Assembly (NCBI GenBank): GCA_035763125.1
Contig: DASUBU010000064.1
Location: 1 to 23,785 of the forward strand
Length of the DNA stretch: 23,785 bases
Reading direction: 5' to 3'
Origin: SMAG-U1939 sp035763125
GTDB lineage: Bacteria > Chloroflexota > Ktedonobacteria > Ktedonobacterales > JADMIN01
The notes under the pieces were generated by a model that made no database searches, was not told where the DNA came from, and saw only the letters and a program-made list of their open reading frames with translations. A program made the translations under genes and the position numbers. Position 1 is the first letter of the stretch, and every line of letters begins with the position of its first letter. This document shows positions 22,559 through 23,785 of the stretch, piece after piece.

Positions 22559-23785
22559 TCAGTATTCGACCGTCACCTTGATCTCGCCATCGCGCCGCAG
22601 CACCGCGACCAGTGTCACGTCGCCGTCGCGCTGATAGCGCAGGTCCACCCGCGTCTGCCCCACCCGCAGCCCGCGGATGGTAACACTCGTCAGCCACGGC
22701 GGCAGGCACGGCCGGTGGATGTGCAGCTCGTCGCGCAGCGCGTGTGGCATGAGTCCCAGCGCCGTCTGCAAGAGCAGCGGCAGCGCGCCCGCCGCCCAGG
22801 CCTGCGGGCTGCATGCCACGGGATAGTTGACCGGCTGCTCGTAGCGGCTCTGGCTGAAGCCGTCGAAGACCTCCGGCAGCCGGAAGTGATTGAAGCGCGC
22901 CGCTGCCTGGAACATGCCCGTGAAGATGCGCTCCAGCGCGTCCCCGTAGCCCCACTGTCCCAGCCCCAGCGCGATGAGCGCGTTGTCATGTGGCCAGACC
23001 GAGCCGACCTGATAATCCAGCGGATTGTAGGCCGCTTCCGTGGCTGCCAACGTCCGTAGGCCCCAGCCACAGAAGATGTCCTCCTTCATCAGCCGCTCGA
23101 CCACCTTGGGCGCCTTGTCGTCGTCGACGATGCCGGTAAAGAGCGCGTGGCCGGGGTTCGAGGCGATGGCCTGCGCCGGACGAAAGTCGCGCTGCAAGGC
23201 CAGCGCGTAGTAGTCCTTCTCGGGCATCCAGAAGCGCAGATTGAAGCGCTGCTTGAGCTCCGCGGCCTTGCGTTCTAGATCAGCGGCACGGTCCTCTTCG
23301 CCGATCTCGCGGAAGAGCGCGGCCATGTCCACGCGCGCGCGATACACGTAGCCCTGCGCCTCCACGAGCGCCACCGGCGGCTCCACGAGCGAGCCGTCGC
23401 CGTTGACAATGGCGTTGTCGGAGTCCTTCCAGCCCTGATTGATGAGGCCCTTCTCCGACTTGGTGCCGTAGCTCAAGAACCCCGGCAGTGCCGCGGCCTC
23501 GTTGCTATCTATCCAGGCCAGCGCGCGCAGCACGTTCTCGCGCAGGCTCACGAACGTGTCCAGGTCGGCGGTCCAGCGCACATACTCGCCCAGCAGCATG
23601 AGGAACCAGGGCGTCGAGTCCACGCTGCCATAGTAGGGGGTCATGGGGACTTCGTGCAGGTTGGCGGTCTCACCCACACGCAGCTCGTGGAGGATCTTGC
23701 CAGGCTCCTCGTCGCAGTAGTCGTCGGTGATTGTGCCCTGATACTGGGCGAGCACGTGTAGTGTGCTGCGGGCAAGCTCCGGCTG
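22559..23785 (-). CDS. Amylo-alpha-1,6-glucosidase-like glycogen debranching protein, N-terminus outside the window
   Basis: The frame is open to the window edge, so the last 408 residues are visible. The internal GTG at 23755 is not the start, because homologous sequence continues upstream (ELARSTLHVLAQYQG). This is an (alpha/alpha)6-barrel glycosidase domain of the bacterial glycogen-debranching type. Motifs in order: EEPGKILHELRVGE, VPMTPYYGSVDSTPWFL, LINQGWKDSDNAIV, EPPVALVEAQGYVY, SNPGHALFTGI, GWGLRTLA, GSVWPHDNALIALGLG and YPVACSPQAWAAGALPLLL. A beta-rich C-terminal segment follows. A full protein is normally about 650-750 residues with an N-terminal domain, absent here. Enzymes of this type remove alpha-1,6 branches from glucans, although exact substrates vary. 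The catalytic acids are not assigned. Confidence 0.85.
   Translation of the reverse strand, partial: QPELARSTLHVLAQYQGTITDDYCDEEPGKILHELRVGETANLHEVPMTPYYGSVDSTPWFLMLLGEYVRWTADLDTFVSLRENVLRALAWIDSNEAAALPGFLSYGTKSEKGLINQGWKDSDNAIVNGDGSLVEPPVALVEAQGYVYRARVDMAALFREIGEEDRAADLERKAAELKQRFNLRFWMPEKDYYALALQRDFRPAQAIASNPGHALFTGIVDDDKAPKVVERLMKEDIFCGWGLRTLAATEAAYNPLDYQVGSVWPHDNALIALGLGQWGYGDALERIFTGMFQAAARFNHFRLPEVFDGFSQSRYEQPVNYPVACSPQAWAAGALPLLLQTALGLMPHALRDELHIHRPCLPPWLTSVTIRGLRVGQTRVDLRYQRDGDVTLVAVLRRDGEIKVTVEY

Overview
The window is about two-thirds G+C bacterial chromosomal DNA with tightly packed genes, strong AGGAGG-type ribosome binding sites, and tRNA genes that do not encode CCA. The gene content (chromosomal-type ParA/ParB, a gap-pgk-tpi operon, HU, an Nramp-related transporter with a DPSG motif, YsnF/AvaK and GSP17M stress proteins, a GH-type glycogen debranching protein) fits a high-GC terrestrial bacterium, perhaps a Chloroflexota member such as a Thermomicrobia relative. 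That placement is an inference and was not tested.

Layout. 1-337 (-): 3'-truncated small membrane protein. 482-3278 (-): parA-parB plus a co-transcribed membrane protein, with a sigma70-like promoter near 3250-3278. 3364-5208 (+): O-antigen ligase/Wzy-type polymerase carrying an in-frame 78-bp inverted-repeat insert. 5221-5436 (-): small helical protein. 5575-6939 (-): allantoinase whose conserved N-terminus requires a non-canonical ATT start. 7025-7109 (-): tRNA-Leu(TAA). 7244-7555 (-): HU with a clear terminator. 8199-11253 (+): gap-pgk-tpi with almost no intergenic space. 11276-13087 (-): two tandem EamA/DMT transporters. 13278-13350 (+): tRNA-Arg(TCG). 13523-14977 (+): Nramp-related transporter with a structured leader. 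15219-15896 (+): DoxX-type membrane protein, closed by a hairpin. 16059-20531 (-): MscS-like channel followed upstream by a mirror-arranged set of four stress proteins (DUF2382, GSP17M, GSP17M, DUF2382). 21130-22312 (+): 68-residue protein of unknown function and a SAM methyltransferase. 22559-23785 (-): 5'-truncated amylo-alpha-1,6-glucosidase-like protein.

How the parts relate. ParA/ParB act in chromosome segregation and HU in nucleoid packing. The gap-pgk-tpi genes give three consecutive steps of lower glycolysis/gluconeogenesis, and the debranching protein would feed glucan carbon into it. The 16-20.5 kb block looks like an envelope, osmotic or desiccation stress module and is the most distinctive accessory content. 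No mobile element with a transposase, CRISPR array, rRNA gene or prophage is visible.
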